Shown: positions 33,848-42,816 of the stretch, piece after piece
Numbering within the stretch: the stretch's first letter is position 1
Layout of the letters: each line of letters begins with the position of its first letter
DNA from: Oscillospiraceae bacterium
GTDB lineage: Bacteria; Bacillota; Clostridia; Oscillospirales; JAAYXM01
Reading direction: 5' to 3'
DNA: 54,364 nt
NCBI GenBank assembly: GCA_017409405.1
Contig: JAFQSU010000025.1
Location: 1 to 54,364 of the forward strand
Position numbers and translations under genes: made by a program
Notes under the pieces: generated by a model
Database searches by the model: none
Told to the model about the DNA's origin: nothing
What the model saw: the letters and a program-made list of their open reading frames with translations, nothing else

Positions 33848-35596
33848 TTATTTTTTTATGTGAGGAAGCTTATTGTAAATCAAAACAAGCTTATCACCCT
33901 TCGGTAAGTTCCGTACATCCTCCTCGGTTATGGCACGAAGCAAAACAAGTGATACCACATACACAACAGCACCTATACCAATACCTATTACGGTTGCGAT
34001 TTTTTCCGACAAATACGGCATCAAAAGGCTGTACACGATATATGCACTCCCTGCACAGAGGACAGCCGAAATAAGAGGCTTTACAAACACGGTCTTATAG
34101 TTTATCTTAAGCTCTGTTATCTTAAACAGGAAGATAAGACTTATTATCATTATCATAACATAACAAATAAGAGTACCTATTGCCGCACCTCGTATATTCA
34201 CCGATGGAATGCCAACCGCTATATAGTTGAATATCAGCTTGAATGCAGCACACCCAACCATGATTTTTACCGGCAGGTCTGCCCTGCCGACAGCCTGAAG
34301 CATGCTGTTTATCGGAGAACACGCCGATGCAAAAATAACGGCGATTCCGAGCACTGTAAGTATCGGCGCTGCAATTTCAACCTCTAAAGGTCTGCCACCG
34401 TACAGGAGAGTAAGCACGCCGTGAGACATGACCGACATTCCTATACCTGCAGGAAGAACGAGAAGCATGGTCATACGGAGAACTGCTTCAACATTCGACT
34501 TAAGCTCTTTTGCATTTTTCTCTGTCCATGCAGTTGTTATTGCCGGCAGTGCGCTCACACCAAACGCCACGGTGAAGGTCGGGATAAGGTTGTATAAGGT
34601 AACCGCCATACCCTTATAGCATCCGTTAAGATAGTTAGGGATGTCCACAAGTGCCTTGCCGTCGGGGATTGCCGTTCCATACATACCCTTGATGCTGTCA
34701 AACCCGGTAGCAACCGCAAAATGCAAACGGTCGTATACCGAAAACAAGTCAATAACACCGGTTATCTGTCCGACGCATGAGCCGAGAGCAATCGGGATTG
34801 CAATATTGACTATTTTTTTGAGGACTGTCTTTGTAGGGGTAACCTCCTGCGGAGCCTGAAGCTCTTCCGCAGTGATTCCGTCTCCGCGGAATTTATGACG
34901 CAAAAACACAGAAAGCCAGCTTCCGAAAGCACCGAGAGCTACACCAAGAATTGCACCTGCAGCGGCTATCTGGAGAACTCGCAATGTGGCATCATCGACT
35001 GTTGCAAACGGCTTACCGAGGACGGTGCCCGATGCGGTATATTCGTCCATACCGAGCTTGTACGCCATCATTGACAGACCGAATCCGAAGATAAGCTTTA
35101 CAACAACCTCAACAACCTGAGAAATTGCGGTAGGGTACATGTTGCGAAGTCCCTCATAATATCCCTTATACGCAGAGGTCAGGCAAACAAAGAACACGGT
35201 GGGAGCCATTGCGGTAACCGCAAGATATGCACCCGGATTTTTTATAAGTACATTCACGAAAAATCTTGCGCCGAAAAACATGATACAGAAGCCGAGCGTT
35301 CCGGTTATAAAGAAAACAGTGTTCGCTATCTTCAGTGTTCTCTTTACATCTCTGAAACGCCCCTGTGATGCGCTTTCGGCAACAATGCGCGCTATGGCAA
35401 CGGGAAGACCTGCATTTGAAACGACATAAACCGGCATGTAGATGTCATAGGCTGTGGAAAAATAGCCCATTCCGTCACCGCCGAGAATATTCATAAGCGG
35501 AATCTTGAACAGAGCTCCGATAAGCTTAACAATAAGTGCTGCAACGGATAAAATCATTGCACCTTTAAAAAAGCTTTGTTTTTTTCTCTGATGCAC
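33848..35596 (-). CDS. MurJ/SpoVB-type polysaccharide or lipid II flippase
   Basis: 582-residue polytopic protein of the MVF/MATE-like superfamily with about 14 membrane helices. Family features: GAMILSVAALIVKLIGALFK at the N-terminus, YDIYMPVYVVSNAGLPVAIA near 55, YKGYYEGLRNMYPTAISQVVE near 145, and LYGGRP near 385. SpoVB/YtgP relatives move lipid-linked cell wall precursors across the membrane. Several paralogues are usual in Clostridia, so MurJ itself cannot be claimed. Translation starts at GTG with AAAGGA 10 bp upstream. It follows rpe by 30 bp on the same strand. Confidence 0.88.
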   Translation of the reverse strand: MHQRKKQSFFKGAMILSVAALIVKLIGALFKIPLMNILGGDGMGYFSTAYDIYMPVYVVSNAGLPVAIARIVAESASQGRFRDVKRTLKIANTVFFITGTLGFCIMFFGARFFVNVLIKNPGAYLAVTAMAPTVFFVCLTSAYKGYYEGLRNMYPTAISQVVEVVVKLIFGFGLSMMAYKLGMDEYTASGTVLGKPFATVDDATLRVLQIAAAGAILGVALGAFGSWLSVFLRHKFRGDGITAEELQAPQEVTPTKTVLKKIVNIAIPIALGSCVGQITGVIDLFSVYDRLHFAVATGFDSIKGMYGTAIPDGKALVDIPNYLNGCYKGMAVTLYNLIPTFTVAFGVSALPAITTAWTEKNAKELKSNVEAVLRMTMLLVLPAGIGMSVMSHGVLTLLYGGRPLEVEIAAPILTVLGIAVIFASACSPINSMLQAVGRADLPVKIMVGCAAFKLIFNYIAVGIPSVNIRGAAIGTLICYVMIMIISLIFLFKITELKINYKTVFVKPLISAVLCAGSAYIVYSLLMPYLSEKIATVIGIGIGAVVYVVSLVLLRAITEEDVRNLPKGDKLVLIYNKLPHIKK

Positions 35597-35626
35597 GTAA
35601 GTTCATTCCTTTCAGAGAGCAGTTTG

Positions 35627-36271
35627 TTATTTACCGAGAATTTCAATAGCAGTTCTCATATCGGAAGCACCGAATACAGAAGAGCCTGCAACTATGACGT
35701 TAGCGCCTGCCGCTTTTGCAGCAGCAACATTATCACAAGTTACGCCGCCGTCAATTTCAAGAAGGCAGTCGGGATTTCTGGCATCAATGAGAGCACGTGC
35801 CTCAGCAATTTTCGGAAGGCATGCTTCGATGAACTTCTGTCCGCCAAAGCCCGGCTCTACAGTCATAATAAGAACCATATCAAGAATATCAATATACTTT
35901 TCAAGAGCGGAAACAGGTGTGTTGGGTTTAATGGAAAGTGCGCACTTTACCCCTGCATCCTTTATATGCTTAAGTACCGCCATTACATCGGAGTTGCACT
36001 CCTCATGTATTGTTATTATGTGCGAGCCTGCCTTTATAAAATCGTCAACATAGCGGTCAGGGTCTGAAATCATAAGGTGGACATCGAGCGGAAGGTCCGA
36101 TACCTTCGAGATTGCCTTGACGACAACTGCGCCTATTGACATATTCGGAACGAAGTGTCCGTCCATAACATCAACGTGTGCCCAATGCGCCCCACAGTCT
36201 TTAAGGCGCGCCATTTCACTTTCAAGATTTGCAAAATCAGCCGACAGAATCGACGGTGATACCTTTATCAT
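35627..36271 (-). CDS. rpe: Ribulose-phosphate 3-epimerase
   Basis: Pentose phosphate TIM barrel, 214 residues, normal length. IKVSPSILSADFANLESEM at the start, HVDVMDGHFVPNMSIG near 33 (metal histidine and aspartate), DVHLMI near 65, VEPGFGGQKF near 138, and EIDGGV near 173. GGAGGAA lies 7 bp before the ATG at 36271; the open frame to 36301 runs into the promoter -10 box. First gene of a two-gene unit with the flippase. Confidence 0.96.
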   Translation of the reverse strand: MIKVSPSILSADFANLESEMARLKDCGAHWAHVDVMDGHFVPNMSIGAVVVKAISKVSDLPLDVHLMISDPDRYVDDFIKAGSHIITIHEECNSDVMAVLKHIKDAGVKCALSIKPNTPVSALEKYIDILDMVLIMTVEPGFGGQKFIEACLPKIAEARALIDARNPDCLLEIDGGVTCDNVAAAKAAGANVIVAGSSVFGASDMRTAIEILGK

Positions 36272-36308
36272 AATAATTCCTCCATTATAAATATATAGCA
36301 ATGGATAT

Positions 36309-36337
36309 ATTATACACTACACCGGCACCAAGGTCAA
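36309..36337 (-). promoter_or_regulatory. Promoter of rpe
   Basis: Minus-strand TTGACC (36332-36337) and TATAAT (36309-36314) with a 17-bp spacer, about 38 bp before the rpe ATG. Confidence 0.8.
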
Positions 36338-36490
36338 TGAACATTTGAGAAACATCTTGCATATTGTGTTATTGAGCAGAGTAAACGCGAGGCCTTTCTT
36401 CTTTGTTCTCTTCCTCCTATATACACGGCAGACGGCATATTTTCGTTTACTCTTTCATATAGCCCATCCATCCGGATGGGCATCCGTATA
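36338..36490. other. Gene-free stretch with nested inverted repeats
   Basis: No credible gene. A 10-base inverted repeat AGAGTAAACG (36378-36387) / CGTTTACTCT (36444-36453) brackets a 56-bp loop, and an 8-bp hairpin GCCCATCC / GGATGGGC (36462-36481) follows. It lies between two minus-strand genes and before a terminator, so it could be a small RNA or a processed 3' fragment. Confidence 0.35.
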
Positions 36491-36530
36491 AAAAAGGAGC
36501 TGTGGCACATGCTTTGTCACAACTCCTTTT
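36491..36530 (-). terminator. Terminator after the LytR-CpsA-Psr gene
   Basis: Imperfect hairpin, outer arms AAAAGGAG and CTCCTTTT with an inner TGTG/CACA pair, A-rich before and T-rich after. The stem closely resembles the palindrome at 33811. Confidence 0.7.
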
Positions 36531-36532
36531 GT

Positions 36533-37516
36533 TTATTCTTCTAAATTTTTGGTCTTTTCTTCATAAAACGGCTCATCTTCGTATATAAATCGGTGAAGCT
36601 TGTCTGCCGCCTCATCAAGGTCGTACACCATAGCATAGCTTGAGTTTGATTTATACGTGCCGTCAAGAGGGAATCTTCCCTGCTCAAACCGTGGCTTTCC
36701 GCTTAACAGTACACTTCCTGCAATTCTTAAAATTTCTTCATTTGAAAGTGAGGTTTCGACCATCGGAATCAAACTTTTAATCAGCGCCGGATATCTTATC
36801 GGGTTTGTATCAAGTGCTTTATTCATAAGCTTTTCCATAACCTCACGCTGACGCTCCGTCCGCTGAAAATCTGCATTTCCTACATATCTGATTCTCGCAT
36901 ATGCCACTGCCTGATATCCGTACAAGGTTACGGTTCCTGCCTCCTTGATAAGGTCCGGGTCTTCTCCGACCTCATACGCCATTTCTTTTATATATTTATT
37001 GGCATTTTTGCGTTCTGCCTCGGTTATCTCTACCTCTACACCTCCAAGAGCATCGACGATCCCTGCAAGCTGATTGAAGTTGAGAGATACATAGTCTGTG
37101 ATATTCATTTTAAAGTTCTGGTTTATCGTTTTTATGGCAAGCTCGACTCCCCCACGAGCATACGCACCGTTAAGCTTATACCAGCCGTAATTTTCTATCT
37201 CAACAAGGCTGTCACGCATAAGGGAGACGGCTTTGATTTTATCATGCTTCATATCGACCGAAACAATCATAATAGCATCAGAACGTCCCGAAACATCATT
37301 TGTACGGCTGTCAACACCGAAGACCGCTATGTTGATAACCTCATCGGAAAGACCTGCGTGAGTATCAAGCTTTGTGTCATCAAAGGTGCCGTCACCACGA
37401 TCTATATCTGCAAGCATCCTCGATGCAGCAAAGCACAGTATTCCCACAGTAAACATAAGAGTTACCGCAAGCCAGAACAAAGCCTTCTTTACCTTTAACT
37501 TGTTATTTTTATCCAT
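36533..37516 (-). CDS. LytR-CpsA-Psr family wall polymer phosphotransferase
   Basis: 327-residue membrane-anchored enzyme that joins wall teichoic acids or capsular polymers to peptidoglycan. One N-terminal membrane helix (about 11-31), then the LCP domain (about 60-285): INIAVFGVDSRTND, GRSDAIMIVSVD, VSLMRDSLVEI, and YARIRYVGNADFQRTERQRE with the conserved arginines that bind the polyprenyl phosphate. The C-terminus is a short acidic tail. AAAGGT lies 8 bp before the ATG. Single-gene unit with its own promoter and terminator. Confidence 0.93.
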   Translation of the reverse strand: MDKNNKLKVKKALFWLAVTLMFTVGILCFAASRMLADIDRGDGTFDDTKLDTHAGLSDEVINIAVFGVDSRTNDVSGRSDAIMIVSVDMKHDKIKAVSLMRDSLVEIENYGWYKLNGAYARGGVELAIKTINQNFKMNITDYVSLNFNQLAGIVDALGGVEVEITEAERKNANKYIKEMAYEVGEDPDLIKEAGTVTLYGYQAVAYARIRYVGNADFQRTERQREVMEKLMNKALDTNPIRYPALIKSLIPMVETSLSNEEILRIAGSVLLSGKPRFEQGRFPLDGTYKSNSSYAMVYDLDEAADKLHRFIYEDEPFYEEKTKNLEE

Positions 37517-37559
37517 AAGGCATACCTTTCTTTTTATAATCTTTAAAAATGTTTATATC

Positions 37560-37588
37560 ATATTAGCACATTTGACAACAACATTCAA
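37560..37588 (-). promoter_or_regulatory. Promoter of the LytR-CpsA-Psr gene
   Basis: Minus-strand TTGAAT (37583-37588) and TAATAT (37560-37565) with a 17-bp spacer. Confidence 0.55.
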
Positions 37589-37641
37589 CTTCAAGTGATA
37601 AATTTTTTATACTTTTTTAATATAATATGCCTATTATTCAC

Positions 37642-37670
37642 TTGCAAAGTTTCCCAAAACGTAGTATACT
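37642..37670 (+). promoter_or_regulatory. Promoter of the aldolase gene
   Basis: TTGCAA (37642-37647) and TATACT (37665-37670), 17-bp spacer. A small CTGATG/CATCAG hairpin (37690-37714) lies in the leader before the AGGAGG site. Confidence 0.6.
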
Positions 37671-37736
37671 TTATAATAGATAAATTTGGCTGATGTATTT
37701 TTATTATGCATCAGAATTTTAGGAGGTCAATTTAAA

Positions 37737-38687
37737 ATGAACGAAGTATTAAAGCAGATTGGCGCATACGGCGTTGTCCCCGTTGTCAAGATTGACAATG
37801 TTGAGGATGCTCTCCCGCTCGGCAAGGCTCTTATCGACGGCGGTCTTCCCGTTGCAGAGGTTACCTTCCGTACAGATGCAGCTGAAGAAGCTATCCGCGC
37901 TATGGCTAAGGCTTATCCGGAAATGCTTATCGGTGCAGGTACTGTTCTCACAACAGAGCAGGTTGACAAGGCAGTTGCTGCAGGCGCAAAGTTCATCGTT
38001 TCTCCCGGTCTCAACCCCAAGGTTGTAAGCTATTGTGTATCCAAGAACATCCCGATCACTCCGGGCTGCAGTAACCCCTCTGACATCGAGGCTGCAATTG
38101 AGCTCGGTCTTGACGTTGTAAAGTTCTTCCCGGCAGAGGCTTGCGGCGGTCTTGCAGCTATCAAGGCTATGAGTGCTCCTTACGGCGGCATCAAGTTCAT
38201 GCCCACAGGCGGCATCAGCGAAAAGAACATCAACGACTACCTCTCCTTCGGCAAGATTCTTGCTTGCGGCGGCAGCTGGATGGTAAAGGATGCTCTTATC
38301 AAGGAAGGCAAGTTTGACGAAATCACAGCTCTTACACGTCAGGCTGTTCAGACAGTTCTCGGCTTCGAGCTTGCACACATCGGCATCAACACAGATTCCG
38401 AAGCAAACGCTCTCGCTATCGCAAACCTCTTCTGCTCTGCTTTCGGTTTCCCGGTAAAGAACGGCAACAGCTCCGTTTTTGCAGGCACAGGTGTTGAAGT
38501 CAACAAGGCAATCGGTCGTGGTGCTAACGGTCACATCGCTATCAAGACAAACAACATTGACCGTGCTATGGCATACCTTGAGAGAATCGGTTTTGCAATT
38601 GATCCTGATTCCGTAAAGCCCGGCGTTGCTGCTTACCTCAAGCAGGACTTCGGCGGCTTTGCTGTTCATCTTCTCCAGGCGAAGTAA
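37737..38687 (+). CDS. KHG/KDPG aldolase fused to a C-terminal VOC-like domain
   Basis: Residues 1-208 are a class I aldolase of the Eda family, splitting 2-keto-3-deoxy-6-phosphogluconate or 4-hydroxy-2-oxoglutarate: VVPVVKIDN near 13, EVTFRT near 41, IGAGTVLT near 65, the Schiff-base lysine in DVVKFFPAEA at 129, and PTGGI near 156. Residues about 210-316 form an extra domain starting LAHIGINTDSEANALA that resembles vicinal-oxygen-chelate/glyoxalase modules. Normal Eda is about 210 residues. AGGAGG is 10 bp before the ATG. Codon use (CTC, GGC, AAG) suggests high expression. No edd or kdgK gene is nearby. The fusion may be a feature of this clade. Confidence 0.88.
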   Translation: MNEVLKQIGAYGVVPVVKIDNVEDALPLGKALIDGGLPVAEVTFRTDAAEEAIRAMAKAYPEMLIGAGTVLTTEQVDKAVAAGAKFIVSPGLNPKVVSYCVSKNIPITPGCSNPSDIEAAIELGLDVVKFFPAEACGGLAAIKAMSAPYGGIKFMPTGGISEKNINDYLSFGKILACGGSWMVKDALIKEGKFDEITALTRQAVQTVLGFELAHIGINTDSEANALAIANLFCSAFGFPVKNGNSSVFAGTGVEVNKAIGRGANGHIAIKTNNIDRAMAYLERIGFAIDPDSVKPGVAAYLKQDFGGFAVHLLQAK

Positions 38688-38727
38688 GCTACATAACATT
38701 CTTACTTTAGAGCAGTTTGTACTTAAT

Positions 38728-38755
38728 CGACCGAGGGGCTTCTGCTCTTCGGTCG
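38728..38755 (+). terminator. Terminator after the aldolase gene
   Basis: Arms CGACCGA (38728-38734) and TCGGTCG (38749-38755) with a 14-base loop, followed by TTAAATTTG. Moderate strength. Confidence 0.6.
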
Positions 38756-38793
38756 TTAAATTTGCAAATTTTTGAATAATTATTTATTTTCTA

Positions 38794-38822
38794 TTGACAA
38801 ATTCACTTTATAACTGTATAAT
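38794..38822 (+). promoter_or_regulatory. Promoter of argG-argH
   Basis: Consensus TTGACA (38794-38799) and TATAAT (38817-38822) with a 17-bp spacer, about 40 bp before the argG ATG. Confidence 0.85.
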
Positions 38823-38828
38823 ACTCAC

Positions 38829-38850
38829 ATATGAATGAATAAATATTTAT
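38829..38850 (+). promoter_or_regulatory. Possible ArgR operator in the argG leader
   Basis: At the predicted transcription start lies ATATGAATGAATAAATATTTAT (its last 12 bases are a perfect palindrome), which loosely resembles ARG boxes of the TGAATAAAAATTCA type. Position right after the -10 box would suit repression by arginine. Only one box is visible and the match is imperfect. Confidence 0.3.
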
Positions 38851-38862
38851 GGAGGCAATACA

Positions 38863-40080
38863 ATGGACAAGTCAAAAATCAAAAAAGTCGTTCTCGCCTA
38901 CTCCGGCGGACTCGACACATCCATCATCATTCCGTGGCTCAAAGAAAACTACAACAACTGTGAGGTTGTTGCTGTTTCCGGTAACGTAGGTCAGGCAGAC
39001 GAGCTCGAGGGTCTTGAAGAAAAGGCTCTCAAGACAGGTGCATCAAAGCTCTACGTTCTCGACCAGACAGACGAATATGTTGATGAATACATCATCCCCA
39101 CAATGAAGGCCGGTGCAATTTATGAGGAATATCTCCTCGGCACAAGCCATGCCCGCCCCTGCATTGCAAAGGGTCTTGTTGACATCGCTATCAAAGAAAA
39201 CGCAGACGCTATCTGCCACGGCTGCACAGGTAAGGGTAACGACCAGGTTCGTTTCGAGCTTACAATAAAGCACTTTGCACCCAATATGCCTATCATTGCT
39301 CCCTGGCGTGAGTGGGATATCAAGTCCCGTGACGAAGAAATCGATTACGCCGAAGCACACAATGTTCCGCTTAAGATTAACCGCGAGACAAACTATTCAA
39401 AAGACAAAAACCTCTGGCACCTTTCTCACGAAGGTCTTGACCTTGAAGATACCGGCAATGAGCCGATGTATGAGAAGCCCGGTTTCCTTGAGATGGGCGT
39501 TTCCCCTATCGCCGCTCCGGACAAACCCACCTATGTTGAAATCGAATTTGAAAAGGGCTGCCCTGTTTCTCTCAACGGCGAGAAGATGAGTGCAAAAAAT
39601 ATCATCCTCGGTCTTAACAAGCTCGGCGGCGAAAACGGTATCGGTATTCTCGATATTGTTGAAAACCGTCTCGTCGGCATGAAGTGCCGCGGTGTTTACG
39701 AGACTCCGGGCGGAACAATCCTTTACAAGGCTCATTCCGTTCTTGAGTCCATCTGTCTTGACAAGATGACTCTTCACGAAAAGCAGAAGCTCTCTATCAC
39801 CTTTGCAGAGCTTGTATACAACGGTCAGTGGTTCACTCCTCTCCGCGAGGCTCTCTCTGCTTTTGTTGACAAAACACAGGAGAAGGTCACAGGTAAGGTA
39901 AGACTCAAGCTGTATAAAGGCAATATGATCAACGCCGGTGTATGGAGCCCGTATTCACTTTACAGTGAAGAAATCGCCACCTTCGGCGAAAGCGATTACG
40001 ACCAGAGAGACAGTGCAGGTTTTATCAACCTTTACGGTCTCCCGATTAAGGTCCAGGCACTCGTTGACGGCAAAAAGTAA
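38863..40080 (+). CDS. argG: Argininosuccinate synthase
   Basis: Joins citrulline and aspartate with ATP. 405 residues, normal length. P-loop-like [20 protein letters not shown] near 10, [18 protein letters not shown] near 45, [11 protein letters not shown] near 90, [13 protein letters not shown] near 115, and the second domain with ETPGGTIL near 283. GGAGGC lies 8 bp before the ATG. Followed by argH after 15 bp. Strong-expression codon use. Identity is secure. Confidence 0.97.
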   Translation: MDKSKIKKVVLAYSGGLDTSIIIPWLKENYNNCEVVAVSGNVGQADELEGLEEKALKTGASKLYVLDQTDEYVDEYIIPTMKAGAIYEEYLLGTSHARPCIAKGLVDIAIKENADAICHGCTGKGNDQVRFELTIKHFAPNMPIIAPWREWDIKSRDEEIDYAEAHNVPLKINRETNYSKDKNLWHLSHEGLDLEDTGNEPMYEKPGFLEMGVSPIAAPDKPTYVEIEFEKGCPVSLNGEKMSAKNIILGLNKLGGENGIGILDIVENRLVGMKCRGVYETPGGTILYKAHSVLESICLDKMTLHEKQKLSITFAELVYNGQWFTPLREALSAFVDKTQEKVTGKVRLKLYKGNMINAGVWSPYSLYSEEIATFGESDYDQRDSAGFINLYGLPIKVQALVDGKK

Positions 40081-40095
40081 AAGGATTTGTGATTT

Positions 40096-41469
40096 ATGAG
40101 CAAAATGTGGGCCGGAAGAACTTCCGGAATTACTGACAGCATAGCGGATGATTTCAATTCGTCAATTCATTTTGACTGCAAGATGTACCGACAGGACATC
40201 ACAGGCAGTATGGCGCATGCGCTTATGCTCGGCACAAAAGGAATTATAAGCAAAGCAGATGCCGACACTCTCATCGATGGGCTCTCGGGCATTTTATCTG
40301 ACCTTGAATCCGGTGCTTTGGAATTTGACATGTCCTGTGAGGATATTCATATGTTCGTCGAAGCTGTTCTTACCGAGCGTCTCGGAGATGTCGGCAAAAA
40401 GCTTCATACAGCCAGAAGCAGAAACGATCAGGTTGCACTTGACCTTCGCATGTATCTGCGTGATGAAAGCGATGAGATAGCTGCACTTATCAGAAATGTC
40501 ATAGGTGCTCTCGTCGGTCAGGCAGAAAAATACAAGGCGGCAATCATGCCGGGATATACACATCTCCAGCGTGCTCAGCCCGTAACCTTCGGTCATCATC
40601 TCATGGCATATGCCATGATGCTTCTGCGTGATCTGGAACGTCTTTCCGACTGCAGAAAAAGGATGAACATTTCCCCTATCGGTTCCTGTGCCCTTGCCGG
40701 AACAACATACGATACCGACAGACGTCTCGAAGCCCGTGAACTCGGCTTTGACGGAATTGCACTCAACAGTCTTGACGGCGTTTCCGACCGTGACTTCTGT
40801 GTCGAGCTTGCAAGCGTTCTGTCCATTCTTATGATGCATCTTTCCAGAATGAGCGAGGAGCTTATCCTCTGGGCGAGCTGGGAATTCAAATTCATCGAGC
40901 TTGACGATGCCTATACAACCGGCTCATCAATTATGCCGCAGAAAAAGAATCCCGACATGGCAGAGCTTATCCGCGGAAAGACGGGCAGAGTTTACGGTGA
41001 CCTTACCGCATTACTCACAGTTCTTAAAGGTCTCCCCCTTGCATACAACAAGGATATGCAGGAGGACAAGGAAAGCATTTTTGATGCGGTTGAAACCGTA
41101 AAAATGTGCCTTGAGGTTCTTTGCCCGATTCTTCAGACAATGAGACCGCTTCCCGAAAACATGAAGCGTGCCGCACAAAAGGGCTTCATCAACGCAACCG
41201 ACCTTGCTGACTATCTTGTAAAGCACGGACTCCCTTTCAGAAGTGCATATAAAATATCAGGTCAGCTTGTTGCAAAGTGCATAGCCGAAGGAAAGGTTCT
41301 TGAAGAACTGACGCTTTCAGAATACAAACAGTTCTCAGAGCTCTTCGAAAATGATTTATATGACGAAATCAGCCTCGAAACCTGCGTTGAAAAACGCATT
41401 TCAGAAGGCGGAACAAGCATAAAATCCGTTGAAGCCCAAATCGAATATGTAAAAAGCAAGTTAAGTTAA
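40096..41469 (+). CDS. argH: Argininosuccinate lyase
   Basis: Cleaves argininosuccinate to arginine and fumarate. 457 residues. KMWAGRTSGITDSIADDFN at the start, EDIHMFVEAVLTE near 75, HTARSRNDQVALDLRMY near 103, GYTHLQRAQPVTFGHH near 153 (catalytic histidine), and the superfamily signature TGSSIMPQKKNPD near 275. AAAGGA precedes the ATG by 10 bp. Ends in a terminator shared with the convergent ROK gene. Confidence 0.97.
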   Translation: MSKMWAGRTSGITDSIADDFNSSIHFDCKMYRQDITGSMAHALMLGTKGIISKADADTLIDGLSGILSDLESGALEFDMSCEDIHMFVEAVLTERLGDVGKKLHTARSRNDQVALDLRMYLRDESDEIAALIRNVIGALVGQAEKYKAAIMPGYTHLQRAQPVTFGHHLMAYAMMLLRDLERLSDCRKRMNISPIGSCALAGTTYDTDRRLEARELGFDGIALNSLDGVSDRDFCVELASVLSILMMHLSRMSEELILWASWEFKFIELDDAYTTGSSIMPQKKNPDMAELIRGKTGRVYGDLTALLTVLKGLPLAYNKDMQEDKESIFDAVETVKMCLEVLCPILQTMRPLPENMKRAAQKGFINATDLADYLVKHGLPFRSAYKISGQLVAKCIAEGKVLEELTLSEYKQFSELFENDLYDEISLETCVEKRISEGGTSIKSVEAQIEYVKSKLS

Positions 41470-41474
41470 TATTT

Positions 41475-41518
41475 AAAAAGGATTGTAAGAAGTCAGCAGA
41501 CTTTTTACAATCCTTTTT
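41475..41518. terminator. Bidirectional terminator between argH and the ROK gene
   Basis: Arms AAAAAGGATTGTAA (41475-41488) and TTACAATCCTTTTT (41505-41518), with an inner AAGTC/GACTT pair. T-runs on both strands. Confidence 0.85.
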
Positions 41519-41529
41519 TACATTTACTT

Positions 41530-42690
41530 TTATAAAATATCGTCGGGACCATCTATACCAAGCAACCTGTCTGCGGCAATTTGTGCCGCACCCTGTGCCG
41601 ACTGTAATGATGCAACATTTACCTTTCGAAAATCCGGCACCTTCATAGCAAGCCTTGTTGCGTGCTCAATCGCCGCCTCTGTCGCCGTATTGTACAATGC
41701 TTCTATGTTAAAAAGCTCTGATGCATTGACGATTATAAGGTCAGGCTCAAATATCATAACCAGATTTTTCATCGCCGCACTCATGTATCGGCAAGCCTCA
41801 TCCATAACAGAGACAGCAGCTCCGTCACCGTTTTGTGCAAGCGTGTTTATCTGTGCTATATCGGCGCGCTCTCCCGAAAGCTCTTTATATCTGCTCTCAA
41901 CATAGCTTACACTGCAAACACTTTCAAGGCATCCGGTGTTTCCGCAAACGCATTTATTCGGTATATCGCTTATAATCGTGTGTCCGAACTCACCTGCAAC
42001 AGCATCGTTTATCTCTCCGTTATAGGCATTTATTATCCCTATACCGTCAGATGACGTATCGAGAAAAATTATATTTTTGTGAGTTTCATCGTTCAGTGCC
42101 CGAAGAGTCCACAGCCCTTTCGTCTTTGTGTTGTTTGAAATATAGACAGCAAGTCCTGTACTCTTCTCAAAACGTCCTTTAACATCAACACAATCCCAAT
42201 GCATTATTCCTGAGCTTACTTTTCCGTCTGCTGAAACATGACCCGATACTGCAAAGCCAATCGCCTTTACATCGTTGCGCCCGTTCAGAATATCAATAAC
42301 ACTCTTTTCAAGAGCAGAAAGAATTTTGTTAGCACTGTCGGAGTTTGAGAGAGCAACACTCTCACTACTGATTATTCCCCCACTTAAATCCGTCAGGGAT
42401 ATCGTTGCTTCGTCTGTTTCTATATTTATTGCAATCAGCGACATTGCATTTGCCGTGAATTCTATTTTTACAGCTTTTCTTCCGGCACCCTCAGTTTTAA
42501 TTCTTCCTGTTTCAGTAACGAGGCCGGAATCCATAAAGAAGCTTACTATATTTGTAATAGAGGAAAGACTGAGCCCTGTTGCCTTTGACAGTTCGTTTCT
42601 TGAAACCGGACTGTATTTTCTGATATAGTCGAGAACCTTTACTCGGTTTATTTTCTGTATAAATCTTACATTTGCGGCATTTTCAAACAT
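41530..42690 (-). CDS. ROK family transcriptional regulator (NagC/XylR-like)
   Basis: 386 residues: an N-terminal winged helix (about 10-70; YSPVSRNELSKATGLSLSSI) and a ROK sugar-kinase-like domain. The zinc motif CVCGNTGCLES is near residue 250 with the preceding histidine in GEFGHTII. The kinase phosphate motif DxGxT is degraded to NIETDEATI, so it is a regulator and probably not a kinase. ROK repressors bind sugars such as xylose or GlcNAc; the inducer cannot be read. An open frame runs upstream to 43191, but AAGGGGGA 10 bp before the ATG at 42690 and domain homology set the start. Confidence 0.9.
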   Translation of the reverse strand: MFENAANVRFIQKINRVKVLDYIRKYSPVSRNELSKATGLSLSSITNIVSFFMDSGLVTETGRIKTEGAGRKAVKIEFTANAMSLIAINIETDEATISLTDLSGGIISSESVALSNSDSANKILSALEKSVIDILNGRNDVKAIGFAVSGHVSADGKVSSGIMHWDCVDVKGRFEKSTGLAVYISNNTKTKGLWTLRALNDETHKNIIFLDTSSDGIGIINAYNGEINDAVAGEFGHTIISDIPNKCVCGNTGCLESVCSVSYVESRYKELSGERADIAQINTLAQNGDGAAVSVMDEACRYMSAAMKNLVMIFEPDLIIVNASELFNIEALYNTATEAAIEHATRLAMKVPDFRKVNVASLQSAQGAAQIAADRLLGIDGPDDIL

Positions 42691-42714
42691 CGGCTTTTCC
42701 CCCTTGCTTCCTAT

Positions 42715-42743
42715 AATATACCACAAATTGTAAAAAAACACAA
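42715..42743 (-). promoter_or_regulatory. Promoter of the ROK regulator gene
   Basis: Minus-strand TTGTGT (42738-42743) and TATATT (42715-42720) with a 17-bp spacer. The divergent CBS gene starts 74 bp further on. Confidence 0.5.
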
Positions 42744-42816
42744 ACATGTATTTGTATAAGCCTTCCAAAAGTTGTGCATAATTATGTCTGTAATACTTAA
42801 AAAGGCAGGGCTTGAA

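Noticed and set aside
37749..38699. A 316-residue open frame antisense to the aldolase gene
   Set aside because: It is a shadow of the strongly codon-biased aldolase gene, cysteine- and serine-rich without domains, and has no ribosome site.
41530..42690. ROK protein as glucokinase
   Set aside because: It has an N-terminal winged helix and its DxGxT phosphate motif is degraded, so a repressor is far more likely.
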